Below are positions 5,653-5,728 of a stretch of 5,728 nucleotides of DNA, piece after piece. Every line of letters begins with the position of its first letter. Positions within the stretch are counted from its first letter, which is position 1. The DNA is from SAR324 cluster bacterium (GTDB lineage Bacteria > SAR324 > NAC60-12). The stretch covers positions 1 to 5,728 of the forward strand of contig JAPKDT010000140.1 in the NCBI GenBank assembly GCA_028822475.1, in the 5' to 3' direction. The notes under the pieces were generated by a model. That model did not search any database and was not told where the DNA came from. It worked only from the letters and a program-made list of their open reading frames with translations. The position numbers were made by a program, and so were the translations under genes.

Positions 5653-5728
5653 TCAATGAGGGCTTTTTATGCTGAGTACTGGGCGTTTCTGATAGTCGCT
5701 TCGCCCAAGCACGAATGTCGTTTCTTTG

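Noticed and set aside
5680..5707. TGGGCG...CGCCCA inverted repeat near the right edge
   Set aside because: The six-base arms have a 16-base loop and no T tract, so this is too weak to call a terminator or attachment site.
5639..5728. Minus-strand open stretch entering from the right edge, ending QHKKPSLIIVF
   Set aside because: Only 29 codons are visible, it overlaps the end of the dehydrogenase remnant and matches no family I know. It could be the end of a gene outside the window, but that cannot be supported.
1..5728. CRISPR array, tRNA, rRNA, insertion-sequence transposase or riboswitch
   Set aside because: I found no regularly spaced repeats, cloverleaf, rRNA-like sequence, transposase motif or recognisable aptamer on either strand by eye.

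Overview
The window reads as a small catabolic locus from a Gram-negative heterotroph of moderate to low G+C. A proteobacterium is the best guess, from the gene families present: a Rieske oxygenase, an AsnC/Lrp regulator and a short GloA-type glyoxalase. I cannot fix the genus, and no rRNA, tRNA or other marker gene is present.

Layout. Two transcription units diverge from an AT-rich control region at about 3600-3745. Leftward (minus strand) lie an Lrp/AsnC-type regulator, a glutamine-synthetase-fold ligase, a MetX-like alpha/beta hydrolase and a stand-alone EutQ-like cupin that runs off the left edge. Rightward (plus strand) lie a single-component Rieske oxygenase alpha subunit of the quaternary-amine monooxygenase type and then a glyoxalase-I-like VOC protein. 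The two rightward genes are separated by a 70-bp nested palindrome. Just past the VOC gene, with no start codon, is a roughly 55-codon remnant resembling the C-terminus of a dimethylglycine/sarcosine dehydrogenase-type (GcvT-like) protein.

How the genes may work together (inference). The Rieske enzyme has the full [2Fe-2S] and mononuclear-iron ligand sets. It also has Glu in place of the usual bridging Asp, as in carnitine monooxygenase CntA. A remnant of a dimethylglycine dehydrogenase-like gene on the same strand points to N-methylated amine or betaine breakdown. The glutamine-synthetase homologue keeps the metal and ammonium-site framework. It has lost the Arg of the NSYKRLVP motif that helps hold glutamate in true glutamine synthetase, so a gamma-glutamyl-amide (or other amide) ligase is more likely than ammonia assimilation. 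Hydrolase and cupin could handle later steps. The adjacent Lrp-type protein is the obvious candidate regulator of both arms. The electron-donating reductase for the Rieske enzyme is not in the window.

Oddities. (1) The regulator's homologous reading frame extends upstream of the first usable GTG, but it contains no ATG/GTG/TTG until an ATG lying beyond one in-frame TAA. This implies an AUU start, a nonsense mutation or a coupled leader. (2) A perfect 9-bp inverted repeat sits between the divergent genes. (3) The nested palindrome at 4916-4985 looks like a small mobile or structural repeat. (4) Decay products of one gene, and possibly a second, lie in the intergenic DNA.
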